In this document: positions 13,620-25,984 of the stretch, one piece after another
Layout: each line of letters starts with the position of its first letter
Position numbering within the stretch: the first letter of the stretch is position 1
Source: Trichobilharzia szidati
Taxonomy: Eukaryota > Platyhelminthes > Trematoda > Strigeidida > Schistosomatidae
NCBI GenBank assembly: GCA_944472155.2
Contig: OX235279.1
Location: 117,916,110-117,980,109 of the forward strand
DNA: 64,000 nucleotides
Direction: 5' to 3'
Made by a program: the position numbers and the translations under genes
The notes under the pieces: model-generated
What the model was told of the DNA's origin: nothing
Databases searched by the model: none
Seen by the model: the letters and a program-made list of their open reading frames with translations, nothing else

Positions 13620-15650
13620 CCAGTTTTATAGCTGGTCATCGGTCGGGAAAAGAAGAAAGGTTGAGCTAGGGGCTAGCGCCTTTACCACGGGAAACCAGTC
13701 CAGTTGAAACAGAAACTTCAAAGCACAACGAAAACACCAAAGAGCAAACGTATCCTTCTCTCGAATAGGGGAGAGACCACGTGACTTGGGCTGCTGAAAC
13801 ACTTCAGGAAGGCAGTCAGTCGATTTGTCCCTTCCCAATGAAAGCAGAAATAAGCACTGGGAATTGGAATGTCCGTACAAGGTACTTAGCTGGGAAGGCT
13901 ATCCAGGCTGCCAAAGAGATGAGAAGATAAGAGATATGAGTGCTAGGAATCCTCGAAACCAGGTGGAATGCCAGTAGGCTATCAAAACTGTTAGCTGGAC
14001 AGTCAATAATTTGCTCCGATCGACAAGACGACAGACACAATCACACTGAGAGAGTGTCTGTCATGATTTCATCGACAGCAACAGAAGGTCTAATGCAATG
14101 GAAAGCAAACTCTTGCAGAATAATGACAGCGAAAATCAACTCAGAAGGAAGGAGGGTTAAAATTATCCAGTGCTACGAGCTCTCAAGTTTCTCGGAACAG
14201 CAGGAGAACGAATATTTCTATAGACAAATGCAAGCAGTAGTGGATAAAATTCCAAATGGCGACACCAAAATCCTGATGGAAACCATGAATGACAAGATGT
14301 AGGCGAACTGTTAACTGAGAGATGTCTTCAAGGGTTGAGAGGCTCACGAGGAGATGAACAACAACAAAAAACTCTTCTCAGACTTCTGTGCACTCAATGA
14401 TTTCTTTATCCGAGGCAGTGTGCACAAGCAGGAGGATGTACACGAGGCGATATGGATTCCACCAAACTAACACACTGAAGATCAGATAGACTTCATCTCA
14501 ATGCTCCTGAAGAGTGTGGAGACGCAGTGTGCTTGCTGAACACGAAGTCGAGAAGGGTAGGAGGTGTGAACTGAGACAACTGACCAGTGCAATGAGCCTC
14601 CATCTTCAAGTTGAATGCTCTCAAAGCAACTCGAGACACACGAGGATTGGGGTTCAACACTCAGAGATTGAAGGACATTACTACAAAGTGCACATTCACT
14701 GTGGATATGAGAGACAAGTGGGTGAGACGACGTAGCATGAACGAGGAAATCTGTGTGGAAGGACATTGGAACTAACTCTGTGAATGTGATGTTCAAGTAA
14801 ACGTGCACAACCGTCGAAGGGAGAAAGAAGAGGTACGACAAGACATCGCGCCTCACTGACAGCTGGAAGCAGCATGACCAGATCGAAATTACCACTGAAT
14901 CAGTGGAAACGGACCCAGGGACTGCAGTGGATATGCTGACACCATCACTGAGAAACGTGTCGAGGGATGGGTATGCACCTACTGATTGGAAGAAGGGCTA
15001 CCTTGTCAAACTACCAGAAAGGTGCGACGTAGCCCTCATCAAGAACTGTTGCGGTATCATACTCCTGTCCACACCAAGCAGAGTAGTGACTTGCGTCATC
15101 CTGGTGAGAGATAAAGATGCACTGGAGGCAGGACTCCTACAGACCGGAATGAGCTGGATTGAGGAAAGCCGAATCACGTGCTGATCAAATAGCAGCTCTA
15201 CGTATCGTCGTCGGATAGAGCATCGAATGACAGTAAAATCTCCACTAGAAATTTATTCGCTTTGAAAAGGCCTTCAACAGCGCATAAATCAAGGATCGCC
15301 TCATTATTGCTCAGCGTCTTAACCTTTATCAAACCCATTCAACAGATATATACGATTATGTCACATGATAAGAGATTCACACCGGAAAAGTTAGCAAAGT
15401 GTTTGAGGTGAATACAGGAGTACGACAAGGTTGCCTACTACCAATTATATTCATGAATGCGGTGGACTGGATCATGCAACACACTGGAGGGATCAAGGAG
15501 ACCGGCATACTCTGGACAACCAAGAAGACATTAGATGACTGGGACTTCGTAGACCATTTGTGTCTCGTGTCACGTAAACTCGAAGACCGACAAGTTGGCA
15601 GAAGAGTCTGGCAACGAAGATGGTATTCCTTCTGTTGTTTGTACAAATGA
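13620..15650 (+). mobile_element. RTE-type retrotransposon, degenerate copy C
   Basis: Copy C keeps the 5' region (13620-13855) and most of the AP-endonuclease: WNVRTRYLAGKAIQAAKEMR at about 13868, VLGILETRWNASRL at 13940 onward, KIIQCYE at about 14158 and the DQIDFIS block near 14480. A broken reverse transcriptase follows (DWKKGYLVKLPE near 14985, VNTGVRQGCLLP at 15405-15443), and the copy breaks off near 15650 before the RTE C-terminal domain. The part at 14344-15262 is nearly identical to copy A, stops included. Confidence 0.8.
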
Positions 15651-16343
15651 CTAATATTATCACCCGTTTCACACAGTGTTAATCATTGTTTAGCACACAA
15701 GAGCTACATTGCACGCATCAGCTTTAAGTGAAACACACGAACGAACTCATTACGAAATATGTCATATTTGCATTTATGAACGATGCATTGAATGGGTTGT
15801 TGTTGTTGTTGTTTCATGAGAAGAGATTACCTCTGTCTGCTGTACTTTTTTCAGTACTGAATATCTTTTTCCTCTAAATAACCAGATATGCACAGTGACC
15901 TGCATAATTAATTTCTATTATATCCTTTATACTTCAATTAGCTAAGATATATACACAAGTTCAATAGATTGCACAACTCTAACACGCTTTCACAGTTTTA
16001 TCCATTGTGGTTATAAGAACAGTTTGATCCAATTAATTTATATGAATGCTTAGGGAATTATTTAAAATTGTCACTTTGAGACATGTTATTTACATTGCAC
16101 TACCATCTGAATTTTGATAAGAAATATGCTGTTTAAAAAGCAACAATGAAGAATACCTAGACCTGAATAAAAGACGAATAGGAAAGTTTGCTTCCCATAT
16201 CATTGATCTCCGGTTCATTATTAGTGAATTTATAAAGTTCCAGTGTAAATTTAAGACAGAATCAATCAGCCCATCTTAGATCTGTGTAACATACATCTTA
16301 TTCCTTGAGTTGTACTATTTGCTTTTCAAAGGCATGATGAATG
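15651..16343. other. No recognisable gene
   Basis: AT-rich sequence with a short (gtt)n run near 15797. Nothing coding is supported. Confidence 0.45.
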
Positions 16344-16668
16344 AGCTGGTCAAGTTGTTGTCCTCCGGTTCGTTTTATTAAATATTTTTCACTATTTTAA
16401 TGGATAGCTAAAAATAAAAAATCACTTTTTTCTCGTATACTCTGAATTATATGTTTATATTTAGCTGCAAGCAATAAAATTGAGAGAATTTAGGCTGAAA
16501 CATCATTATTTCTGGTTTCCAACTACTCCAACTACTGCTCCACTTTTCTACTTAGAAGCAATAAAATTGCTTCACTGAAGGCAGATATTAGATCCATTGC
16601 AGTTTATACTTCCAAGTGAAATAAATTGTTAGAAACTGCTTACACCAACCAATTTACAGTTTCCTATC

Positions 16669-16716
<48 letters not shown>

Positions 16717-17085
16717 GTAAACCAGTAGCCATAATTCATTCGTTACACTCAATATAGTCAAGTGATTTTACGTCTCGGGCGGAAAAATTCACAAACACTA
16801 GAAACTAAGCAAATGATTTGGGCGCATTAACAGTTTTTTTTGCATTGGTGAGGTACTAAGTTGGGCCTTTACCAGAAGCCTTTTACAGAAATGCAATCTC
16901 AGAAATATGCATGTTTCCAGTGTCATCACTTCACATTGGATATTACAGATCTATGTTCACTTCAATGAAATTGCATTAGGACACATCATTTTTTTGTTCG
17001 ATATTTGTCAATATTATAACTGGTCATTTTCCATTCAACGTTTTCTGTGCCCTTATTCATCTCATAACCTCACCATAAATTTGTA
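16344..17085. repeat. Large inverted repeat, left arm
   Basis: About 742 bp that matches, as reverse complement, 17309-18060 with only scattered mismatches (agctggtcaagttgttg at the outer edge against caacaacttgaccagct, and ctcataacctcaccataaat at the inner edge). A (TA)n tract at about 16672-16715 lies inside the arm. No terminal transposon signature, ORF or target duplication is clear. Confidence 0.9.
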
Positions 17086-17308
17086 ATCATATCGCCTTAC
17101 ACTATGTCTGTCGCGTATAAGGATTTGACCTTGTTAATATAACACCAACCACTTTACCGTTTCTCATTATTTATAATTTGATGGCGTTGTATGAACTAGA
17201 AAATCCTCTGGGGTCCCTGAGAAGAGTAAGAGGTAGAATTTTGGTAAAACGGAAGGCTCAGAAGTTAGCATCTGTTTAAAATAAAAGGTGACTACAGAAT
17301 CACGGAAA

Positions 17309-17677
17309 TACAAATTTATGGTGAGGTTATGAGATGAATAAGGGCACAGAAAACGTTGAATGGAAAATGACCAGTTATAATATTGACAAATATCGAACAA
17401 AAAAATGATGTGTCCTAATGCAATTTCATTGAAGTGAACATAGATCTGTAATATCCAATGTGAAGTGATGACACTGGAAACATGCATATTTCTGAGATTG
17501 CATTTCTGTAAAAGGCTTCTGGTAAAGGCCCAACTTAGTACCTCACCAATGCAAAAAAAACTGTTAATGCGCCCAAATCATTTGCTTAGTTTCTAGTGTT
17601 TGTGAATTTTTCCGCCCGAGACGTAAAATCACTTGGCTATATTGAGTGTAACGAATGAATTATGGCTACTGGTTTAC

Positions 17678-17737
<60 letters not shown>

Positions 17738-18060
17738 GATAGGAAATTGTAAATTGGTTGGTGTAAGCAGTTTCTAACAAATTATTTCACTTGGAAGTAT
17801 AAACTGCAATGGATGTAATATCTGCCTTCAGTGAAGCAATTTTATTGCTTCTAAGTAGAAAATTGGAGCAGTAGTTGGAGTAGTTGGAAACCAGAAATAA
17901 TGATGTTTCAGCCTAAATTCTCTCAATTTTATTGCTTGCAGCTAAATATAAACATATAATTCAGAGTATACGCGAAAAAAGTGATTTTATTTTTAGCTAT
18001 CCATTTAAATAGTGAAAAATATTTAATAAAATGAACTGGAGGACAACAACTTGACCAGCT
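17309..18060. repeat. Large inverted repeat, right arm
   Basis: Reverse complement of the left arm, about 752 bp, separated from it by a 223-bp spacer (17086-17308) that I cannot identify. Most length difference lies in the (TA)n tract at about 17680-17735. Its outer edge abuts the solo LTR that starts at 18062. Confidence 0.9.
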
Positions 18061-18061
18061 T

Positions 18062-18409
18062 TTAAAGGCTGACGGTATCGACGTTCGCGAATTGTACAGA
18101 GTATACTAAAGCAAAATCTTATACCAACAACTTCTATAGTATTCATTTCTCGTGAACCAAAGATAAAGCAAAAGGCAAGATTGATCGTCCGAAGTACGAG
18201 ATATATTTCGGGACCAAATCGCGGGCTGAAGTGAATGCTTAGCTGGCTAGTGATCGTGCACGCACATGACACGACGGAGTACCAAATTGCATGGATGCTT
18301 GACCGGAAGCCTTCAGCTAAACAAGTCGACTTAAACAGTGAGCGTCAGCATCCAATGTTGAGTGATGATTGCTGTGGTCAATAATTTTGGGGAATTATTT
18401 ACCGCTACA
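18062..18409 (-). mobile_element. Solo LTR of the gypsy family found in the 42-54 kb array
   Basis: Its left end reads TTAAAGGCTGACGG then TATCGACGTTCGCG, and its right end reads GGGGAATTATTTACCGCTACA. Both match the LTRs at 42395-54625, with numerous substitutions between. Length is 348 bp against 350-351 in the array. No internal sequence lies on either side. The flanking 5-mers (AGCTT, AACTC) do not match, so the insertion is old or rearranged, possibly in connection with the inverted repeat next to it. Confidence 0.85.
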
Positions 18410-18469
18410 AACTCATTCATCATGCCTATGAAAAGCAAAGAGTACAACTCAAAGAAAACCTCACATAGT

Positions 18470-21122
18470 TAACTAGTGGATTGACAACACTGTCAACTGG
18501 AGAGTCAGTAATCTACTTCGGTCAGATCACCCAGACGACAACCACGAACACACTTAGTCATTGAGTAGCCGTCATGATGTCGCAGTGGCAGCCAAAGCCC
18601 TAATGCAGTGGGAACTAATTTCATCCAGGACCATGATAGCAAGATTCAGCTCCAAAGGAAGTAAGGAAGGTCACAATTACCCAATGCTACGCACCTACAA
18701 ACAAGGGGTAACAAGAAAGGAAGGAGGAATTTTGCAGACAACTACAAACAGTAATGGACAACATTCCTAATGATGACATCAAAATCCTCATTGGGGGTAT
18801 GAATGCAAGGCACAGTGGGAGCAGATAATACAGAAGAGAGCTCATCACGCGTTGAGAGGCTATCGCTCGGCAAAAAGAATGAGAGCGGAGAATCATTCGC
18901 AGACTTCTGTTTTTTCAACGATTTGGTGATAGGAAGCAGCGTGTACAAGTACACGGATATACGCAAGCCATTATGTATTTCGCCTGACGGACACCCTACA
19001 AACCAGACAGATTTCATCTCAGTGTTGCTCAAGGAAGTTGAGACGCAGCCAGGCCGCTGGACACAAAGTCGAGAAGGGGAGCAGATATGGGCTCAGACCA
19101 TCATCTATTTCAAGGGACGTTCAAGGTGAAGCTGAAAAACTTCAGAACAACTGGAGATAGGCCACTGTAATTCAGGTTCAACCTTCGGAAACTGAGGGAC
19201 AAAAGTGCAAAAGAATGCCCTCACTACCGATCAAGTCAGAGTAAAGTCGGTGACACTACATAGCATCACTGAGGAAATCTGTGTGGAGGAATAATGAACT
19301 CTCTAAAGGTGACGTTCAAGGAAACGTGCACTGCTGTTCTAGGGAGAAAGAAGATGCAGGACAATAAATGGCTCTCAACGGACACCTACCTGGATGCTAA
19401 TAGAAGAGAGGACAGGAGGATGGTGAAAAAGATAATTCAATGCAAAGATGGACAACAAAAGGAGGAGCTGAGCTCAATGTACACTGCACTGAATCAAGAA
19501 AGACGTGAAGAAGAGTGCTAGAAAAGACAAACGACAATTTTCCGACACACCAGCAACTGAAGCAGAACAGGCAGTACGCAGGCAAAATAGATCTCAGGAC
19601 ATTGTATCAGATAACCAGGTCTCTATCTGGGAAGAGATCAACCCAGATGATGAAACCAATAATAGATGCTCAAGGGAACCTGATTAGCAAGGAGGAGAAA
19701 CAAATAAAACAGTAGACTGACCACTTTAAAGGACCCTTGAATCGACCATCACCTGCAACTGGTCCAGGAATCCCACCAACAACAGCAGATAAGGAAACGC
19801 CTGCCAGTGGATACTAATCCTCCAACAAAAGCAGCAATTCTGAATGCGATCAAGCTACTGAAGTCCGGGAAGGCAGCAGAACCAGGTAGAAATAATCCTG
19901 AAGCACTGCAGACGGCCCCAGAGATTACGGTAGATGTTCTCACTCCATTACTGCAAAAGGTTTGCAAAGAACGAAAGGTACCTATTGACTGTGGGAAGGG
20001 CTACCTCTTCAAACTTCCAAATAATAGCAACTTAGACCTGTGCAAGAACTGGCGTGGAATAATGCTGTTGTCCATGTCAAGTAAAATACCGAGTTGCATC
20101 ATCCTGGAGAGAATAAAAGACGCACTGGATACAGAACTCCGCCCGAAACAAGCTGGATTCGGGAAATGCAGATCATGCATCATCACCACAGAACGAAGCA
20201 TAGAATGGTAGTCAAATCTCTACCTCAACTTCGCCCATTTTGAAAAGGCCCTCGACAGACAGTGTTGACACTTTGGAGCGCAGTGCCCTAAACTTCGATC
20301 AACCTCACTGAATAGCTGTATCACAATGCCATGTGTCAGGTGATCCACAACGGAAAACTCAGCGAGGCGTTCAAAGTGAAGATGGGAGTAAGACAAGGCT
20401 GCCTATTATCACCGATTATATTCTTAATTGTGGTGGACAGGATTTTGTGTTAGACTGTGTGGAGAGAGGAGTCAGGAATACGCTGGACCACCAATAAGAA
20501 TACTCTACAAGATCTGGATTTCGCAGATGATACATGTCTGATGTCACACAAACTCGAAGACTTGCAGGCGAAAACCAACAAAGTGTCTGAAGAGGCAGCG
20601 AAGGCAGGACTCCAGGTGAAAATACAGAAGACGGAGGTGATGGAGATAAACAACGAACCACCATCACCACAACATCAACAACTAGTACCAGTCACCATCA
20701 ACGACAGAGATTTAACAGAGGTTGTACATTTCACTTATCCGACTAGGAAGCATCGTTTCAAACACAGGCAGATGAAATTGTCAAGGCTAGCCAGAATCGG
20801 AAAAGCAAGATATGGGTCCATCCATCTGAAATCTGTTTGAAAGTCTTCTGCACCCTGCATAAAGAACAAGGTTCGGATTTTCAACACCAATGTCAATTCA
20901 GTCATTTCTTTTCTTCGGGTCAGAAACTTGGCCAGCGTGTCATGAAAAGGATTTCCAACAGGTTGCAGACTTTTATCGACACCTGCCTTTGCTCTATACT
21001 GAATATCAGATAACCAAGTAGGATTAACAACATGAAACTATGGGAACGAACCAACCAGGAACCTATCGTTCAACAAATATGTAGGAGAAAATGGAGATGG
21101 ATTAGGCATTCGCTGAGAAGCC
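18470..21122 (+). mobile_element. RTE-type retrotransposon, degenerate copy D (5' part)
   Basis: The longest RTE copy. The endonuclease shows in 18561-19130 (KALMQWELISSRTMIARF, SGESFADFCFFNDLVIGSSV and the TDFIS block at about 19008). A linker follows, and RT begins near 19807 (AAILNAIKLLKSGKA, CKNWRGIMLLS, ERIKDALDTELRPKQAGFG). The active-site FADD lies at 20519-20530 within DLDFADDTCLMSHKLEDLQ. The C-terminal block ICRRKWRWIRHSLRS ends at 21122, where foreign sequence begins. Multiple frame changes and stops make it inactive. The element resumes at about 21530. Confidence 0.85.
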
Positions 21123-21520
21123 TGTTAATCAAAACAGACAGACTTTATTATAGTCCACCAACCAATATGACCTGAATTTGTTGTTATTTATGATAGACAG
21201 ACTTTATGACGGTCCAGCAATCTGTATGTCCCTAACTTGCGTTCCGTGATTATCATATTATTATTGGTTATTTTAACGTAAAGTCACACTAGTAGCGGTT
21301 GGCTTTGAATGAATATCGTATTCTACTTTTTATATGTTCCTGCCACGAATCAATACTGTTCAGTATGTCTTTGTCCTTCAAGGAAGGACGGTTGCCTTTG
21401 CATTTTTACCTTTGTGTAATTTCATTATTACTCTATATTTTAGAAGAAGTTCACGTAAAGTCATCTCAATTTCAACGTAATAAAGCCTAGACTCTGTGTC
21501 GTCAATACTGTAAGTGAGGA
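21123..21520. mobile_element. Unidentified 0.4-kb insert in RTE copy D (possible solo LTR)
   Basis: The RTE C-terminal frame stops at about 21122 and resumes at about 21530, so this block is an insertion. It starts with two related copies of a 55-58 bp sequence (tgttaatcaaaacagacagac at 21123 and tgttatttatgatagacagac at 21179). It ends with an aataaagcctagactctg segment resembling an LTR polyadenylation region. I cannot assign it to a family, and the target duplication is not clear. Confidence 0.45.
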
Positions 21521-21529
21521 CAAGACGTC

Positions 21530-21765
21530 TGTAGGCAAAGTTAATCCTAGAGACCGTTGAATGACAGCGTGAGCCATACCCTTAAGTGGAATCCGAATCG
21601 GAAACAACGAGTGGGTTGCCAGAGGGCGACATGGAGAAGGTCGTACGAGATTATGAGCAATTGTGAGTTTAGCTAAAGAGGATAGCAGAAGATGGAACAA
21701 AGTGGAGATGTGTTGTTGAAGCATTACGTTGCAATCGGAACCCAAGCTACCAATAGTGATAGGGC
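21530..21765 (+). mobile_element. RTE copy D, 3' end after the insert
   Basis: Mixed frames give LKWNPNRKQRVG, then CQRATWRRSYE and a KMEQSGDVL-type end. This is the RTE C-terminal tail that should directly follow the WIRHSLRS block ending at 21122. It marks the right border of the insertion. Confidence 0.7.
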
Positions 21766-22936
21766 GTTTTTTCCAAAAACACGTGTTGTTTATCGGGTAA
21801 TAAATTTTTCCAAGTATGCTAGGTCGCTTCCTTCCTTATTATTTCCAGTATCCTGATTAAGGTGGTGGTAAGATTAATAGACCTTCAGTTCGACGGACAG
21901 TGTCCGGATCCTCCCTTGTGGCTTGAGATTTGTATCAGTCATGTATTGTGGTCACTAAAATGATGGCATTTATATTGGCTTTTCTGATGTTTGGTCGAGA
22001 CTAGTTCTTCACGCCAGGACACTGCAGTATCTGTGAAATTCAACGTAAAGGCAGTCTCGTGTTTTCTTCTCAGGGGTGGAAGATGAACAAATTTCACATT
22101 ACGCTGAGAAAGCTAGGTGCATCTTTGAAGGGGATTATTGTGAGTCACAACACGTAGACTTCTCAACAAGTACCATAGCTAGTGAAATCACGGAATCTAA
22201 CAGGTTTTGGTCAAAGACGTTTTCTTAAGACAGAGTTGTAAGGTCCACCGAGTCAATCGGTGGGACAATGAAGATTCTGCCAGGTGAATGTCCATGAGTC
22301 CAGTTTTCTATTAAAAAATCGTCTGCAGTACAATCAGTTCTGAGATACATTGCGATGAGGTCGTCAGCTTGCCCTTCGCATTCTAACATGCAGCATAGAA
22401 GTTCCCATAACCCACTTTCGTGTACGACAGATTTAGTGCTACGTAAGGTGAGCCTTTCCTGGGGGTACATAGTTACTATACCCTCTTTGATGTTTAGTCG
22501 GTCTGACGTGTACGTTTTGAAGGATGACTACGAGGTTTTGGGATCTATCATACTACTTAGTTCAGTCCATTTATTCAACAAACTGGGAATTAGTGTAGCA
22601 AACTCTTAGTTTAGTTTGGTTCTCCCACATTTCAACCACAGCGTTTGAGAATCAACGGACATTGAACTTTTACCACCGAAAACCCGTAGTGACGGTGATT
22701 TTCTTGCTGTTGCCAGGACTTTGCTTTAACTTCGATGCCCTAAGCAGTCTTTTGTTGCAGTCTGCTAGGCGTAAATCAACACAGACACTGATGCCTCATC
22801 CCTTGAGAGTTTGAGCATTGCTTGGAATTGTATCCCTCTTAGTTTTTTAGTTTAGTATGACTTTGAGAAGGCACACCGATTGACTCACTCTGTAGTCAAC
22901 ATTTTGGCCGATTCTGTGCAAGGTGTGGATGATTAT
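21766..22936. other. No recognisable gene
   Basis: The minus frame at 22225-22470 (81 codons) has no domain that I recognise. It could be decayed retroelement sequence. Confidence 0.4.
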
Positions 22937-23050
22937 GCATACTGCTTTCATAAAGAGTAGCTTATCTAAAATTGGCTTTTTTTTCTGTAGCAGTGTTTAT
23001 TGAAAAAAAAGCCAATTTTAGATAAGCTACTCTTTATAAAAGCAGTACGC
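22937..23050. repeat. Near-perfect 48-bp-arm hairpin
   Basis: 22937-22984 and 23003-23050 are reverse complements with two mismatches, separated by an 18-base loop. The inner arms carry an eight-base T run facing an eight-base A run. It could be a MITE-like foldback or an RNA stem-loop. No ORF is present. Confidence 0.9.
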
Positions 23051-23282
23051 ACTAGACCAAAGTCGTGCTGAAACCTGATGCTGAGACTGAAGGCCTTAAA
23101 TTCCTCAACTTTGTGAGAAGCGAAAGACTTCTTAGATAGATGGGGTTCTCTTCGATTTGCTCTTTTGCTTCTGAGTGGTGTTATCCTTCCATCCTTCAGG
23201 GCAATCCACCTGTAATGGCTATATTATAGGAGATAAAAAAGTTCTTCATGCCAGTCGTTCCCTCAGTAATCAATTTGTTATG

Positions 23283-23492
23283 GGTAAAATTTATTTTGAT
23301 ATAGTCTCACACTGTTATACAGTAATATTTATTAATGACGTTTCGAGCACAATTCATTGCTCATAGTCAGATCAATCATGAGCAATAAATTGTGCTAGAA
23401 ACATCATCACTAAATATTACTGTACTGTGTGACTTCATCAAAATAAATTTTATCCATGATGGAATCATACTCTACCACAGTGCCCGGTTTTT
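23283..23492. repeat. PLE-terminal-like inverted repeat
   Basis: 23283-23364 and 23378-23455 are imperfect reverse complements (about 80 bp, 13-base spacer). Each arm holds a version of a motif (gagcaataaattgtgct, then gaaac) also found at 33490-33545 in the 3' region of a PLE and near 36955. To the right, reading minus, is gggcactgtggtagagt, shared with 1.96 and 33.41 kb. I read this as two opposed copies of a PLE terminal segment. Confidence 0.65.
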
Positions 23493-25984
23493 ATTCTTAA
23501 ATCAATTTGCTAATCTGTGCAGACAGGAACACGCGTTTCTCCACACCCTCTTCAAATCACCGTCGATAAATGCACCATTCACCATCTGTAGGTGTTATAT
23601 TTCTCCTTCGCTAATTGGGGCAGTGTTAGGGAAAACCTGCCCACCAGGTTGGGCGGGCCAGACTGAGGAGCCAGCAAGTAGTGTGACTAAAGCTCAGGTC
23701 AAGCCGGGCAGGTGGCCACACACCAGTCGTAAGAGTTTTTTCTGGTGTATGTCAAATAGAAGCGAGCTCGAAGTTATTCATACAGCCTAAGTAATTGGTT
23801 TTCTAGAATATGGTGAAACACAACATCACGCCATTCATCAGTGCCGTCTTATTCGTATGACTTTGGTGGTGACTACCCATTATCCACTTGCTCTGTGGAT
23901 GATGCTAGATCTTCATATTCAGCTGATTGTGAGGTATGTCTTATCGTTCCACTCCTTTACCCTTTTGGGATACTTGCAGTATTGCAGTTGCGATTCTGGG
24001 ATACTATCCCATCAAGGATACTTTCAGGCTTGTCGGAAAAGCTAACAGTAACGTCGGTGTCCGGGCAATTATTTTCATTCCCCTGTGGAGAGGGGCTTTC
24101 GCAGTCCAAAAGTTTTAATTCGCTGTTAAGCAGTGTGATGTCCTCATTTATGTGATTTTTTCACGCTACAGCAATCACGGTGCCACCGGGCCTGAAAAGA
24201 CGCTTGTTTGCAGCAGGGGTAAGGTCCGTGCATATCGTGAAATCATCGATAACAGATGTCACAGTGAGCACCTTCATTTACTGGGTGGTGAAATATCATT
24301 CTCGCAGAATGGTTCTGGGTAAAGGTTTTGAAATTCAGTGCATTTCTATAGAAATTAACTCATTTGTATTCTTAAAGAAAATTAGAAAGGCGCAATTAGA
24401 AGCAGTAGCGCTTGATTATGAAGTTACGAAAAACTGGAAAGTCGAAATGCTATAAAATACTGTCAAGATGATACTATGTCAAAAACTGCAGCTCCTACAT
24501 AAAGAAAACTATTTGCGAAGATGGACGTTACTCTTCAACTAACACCTGCTCATGATAGCAGCATTTCAACACAGTCCGCCCAAAGCAGAAACCATTGCAA
24601 CAAATATGCCAAGAGTGTGCTGCAGTCAGACCATATGACGCGGACACCAACATGACAGGTCGAAAAATGAGAGTTTCCGAAAATTCAGGAAACATATAGC
24701 ACAATTTTATTAAAAATTATTCACGGAAACATACACCAAGCCAAATTTCAACCATCGATTTGGATAAGTCCAGCCTAACGTCAAAACTTATGATTATACC
24801 TCAGCATGAATAGTTAAAGTTATTGTTTCTATGTAAGCCTTTGTGATGTATAACATAGCAAAAGCTGAAACTAGACGAGAGCACGAAAAAGTTCACTCCA
24901 TTTTCAGAATTCACTCCTTACCGTCTGCATCCGGATTTCACCCACGCGTTTACCTACTTTCCCAGTTTGCGTGCCTAATCTGACTATTCGGTTAGTCGTT
25001 CACCTGGGTCGGTATGCTTTAGTCTAGCCAACTTCTATATTTACTTAAATGAGATGTAGAAATATATTACCTATACGTAGTAATTTAGAGGGATGGTGGT
25101 TTTTCATTTTACATCCAGTAACTTGCCGTAGCTGTCACTCAACTGGGGGAGACAAAATCAGCAGATAGTGTACTGTTCGCCCTATTAAATTTTGGTGTGA
25201 AATTGAAACTACTTCTATTAAAATATCAATAAAAGACCTAGCTAGCCAGACTATTTAATATGGCCTCCTGCAATGGGTGCTAAACTGTCTATCGCTGGAC
25301 TATTTACTGCTACAGTTGTTTTAGTAGACTTGTTTGATTGTAGGTACTTAATATGTAGTGCCCAAGCTGTCGCCATTGTTTTAGTTATTTGTGATCAGTT
25401 CGTTGCAAGCTAAACACAGATATCATCTCAGTGAAAACTTCCTCCAGTGATGATATTGTTTTCGAAGGTGGGGTAGATTCTAAAAAGGTTAAATGGGAGG
25501 ATCTTTTCAGCCATTTAAAGGCCTTAACTTGTTGATGGAGGTACCTTATCAGGCTCTTAACAGACGAATGGTATGTGACGTTTCGAGTGAGCTCGCATCC
25601 ACACACTCACCAGAGTCGCTTGAAGGTTATGGACTGAAATGGTTACCCTTGACCCATTGTTTCTGTAGAACGGCATCTAAACTGCATGACCTATGTCTCC
25701 ATAAGGGCCACATGAGCTGTTTTGGCTATGGTACGCGGCAAAAGGCAAAGCTCCAGGCTGGTGTGTTATGTGGTTTGTGCAAGTGAGTAGGTCTCAGAGA
25801 CCAGTAAAGAGTGATCCTGGACCCATAATATCTAGATGAACACGGTTTAAACATTCATCGAGTACCGTGAATTATTCAGTGGTACTGAAATTATGCTTAT
25901 GCACTTTCAAACACTGGAAGTATATAGGACAATGAGGCACATTTCACTCGTCACCACTAACACCAGGTCCGACAGATTACGCTG
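23493..25984. other. No firmly recognised gene; one weak exon candidate
   Basis: A frame from about 23843 to 23935 (YSYDFGGDYPLSTCSVDD) ends at a gtatgt donor-like site and looks more protein-like than its surroundings, but I cannot identify it. 24180-24455 is an unassigned 91-codon frame. The rest shows nothing supportable. Confidence 0.3.

Noticed and set aside
17167..17487. 106-codon minus ORF as a gene
   Set aside because: It spans the spacer and right arm of the palindrome, has no domain, and is AT-rich chance coding.
18057..18414. Target duplication for the solo LTR at 18062-18409
   Set aside because: The flanking 5-mers AGCTT and AACTC differ at two positions, so no duplication is claimed.
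23340..23400. Hammerhead ribozyme in the PLE-like terminal motif
   Set aside because: A stem and GAAA are present, but in all copies the expected CUGAUGA core is replaced by TNATGA-type sequence, so I report only a stem-loop.
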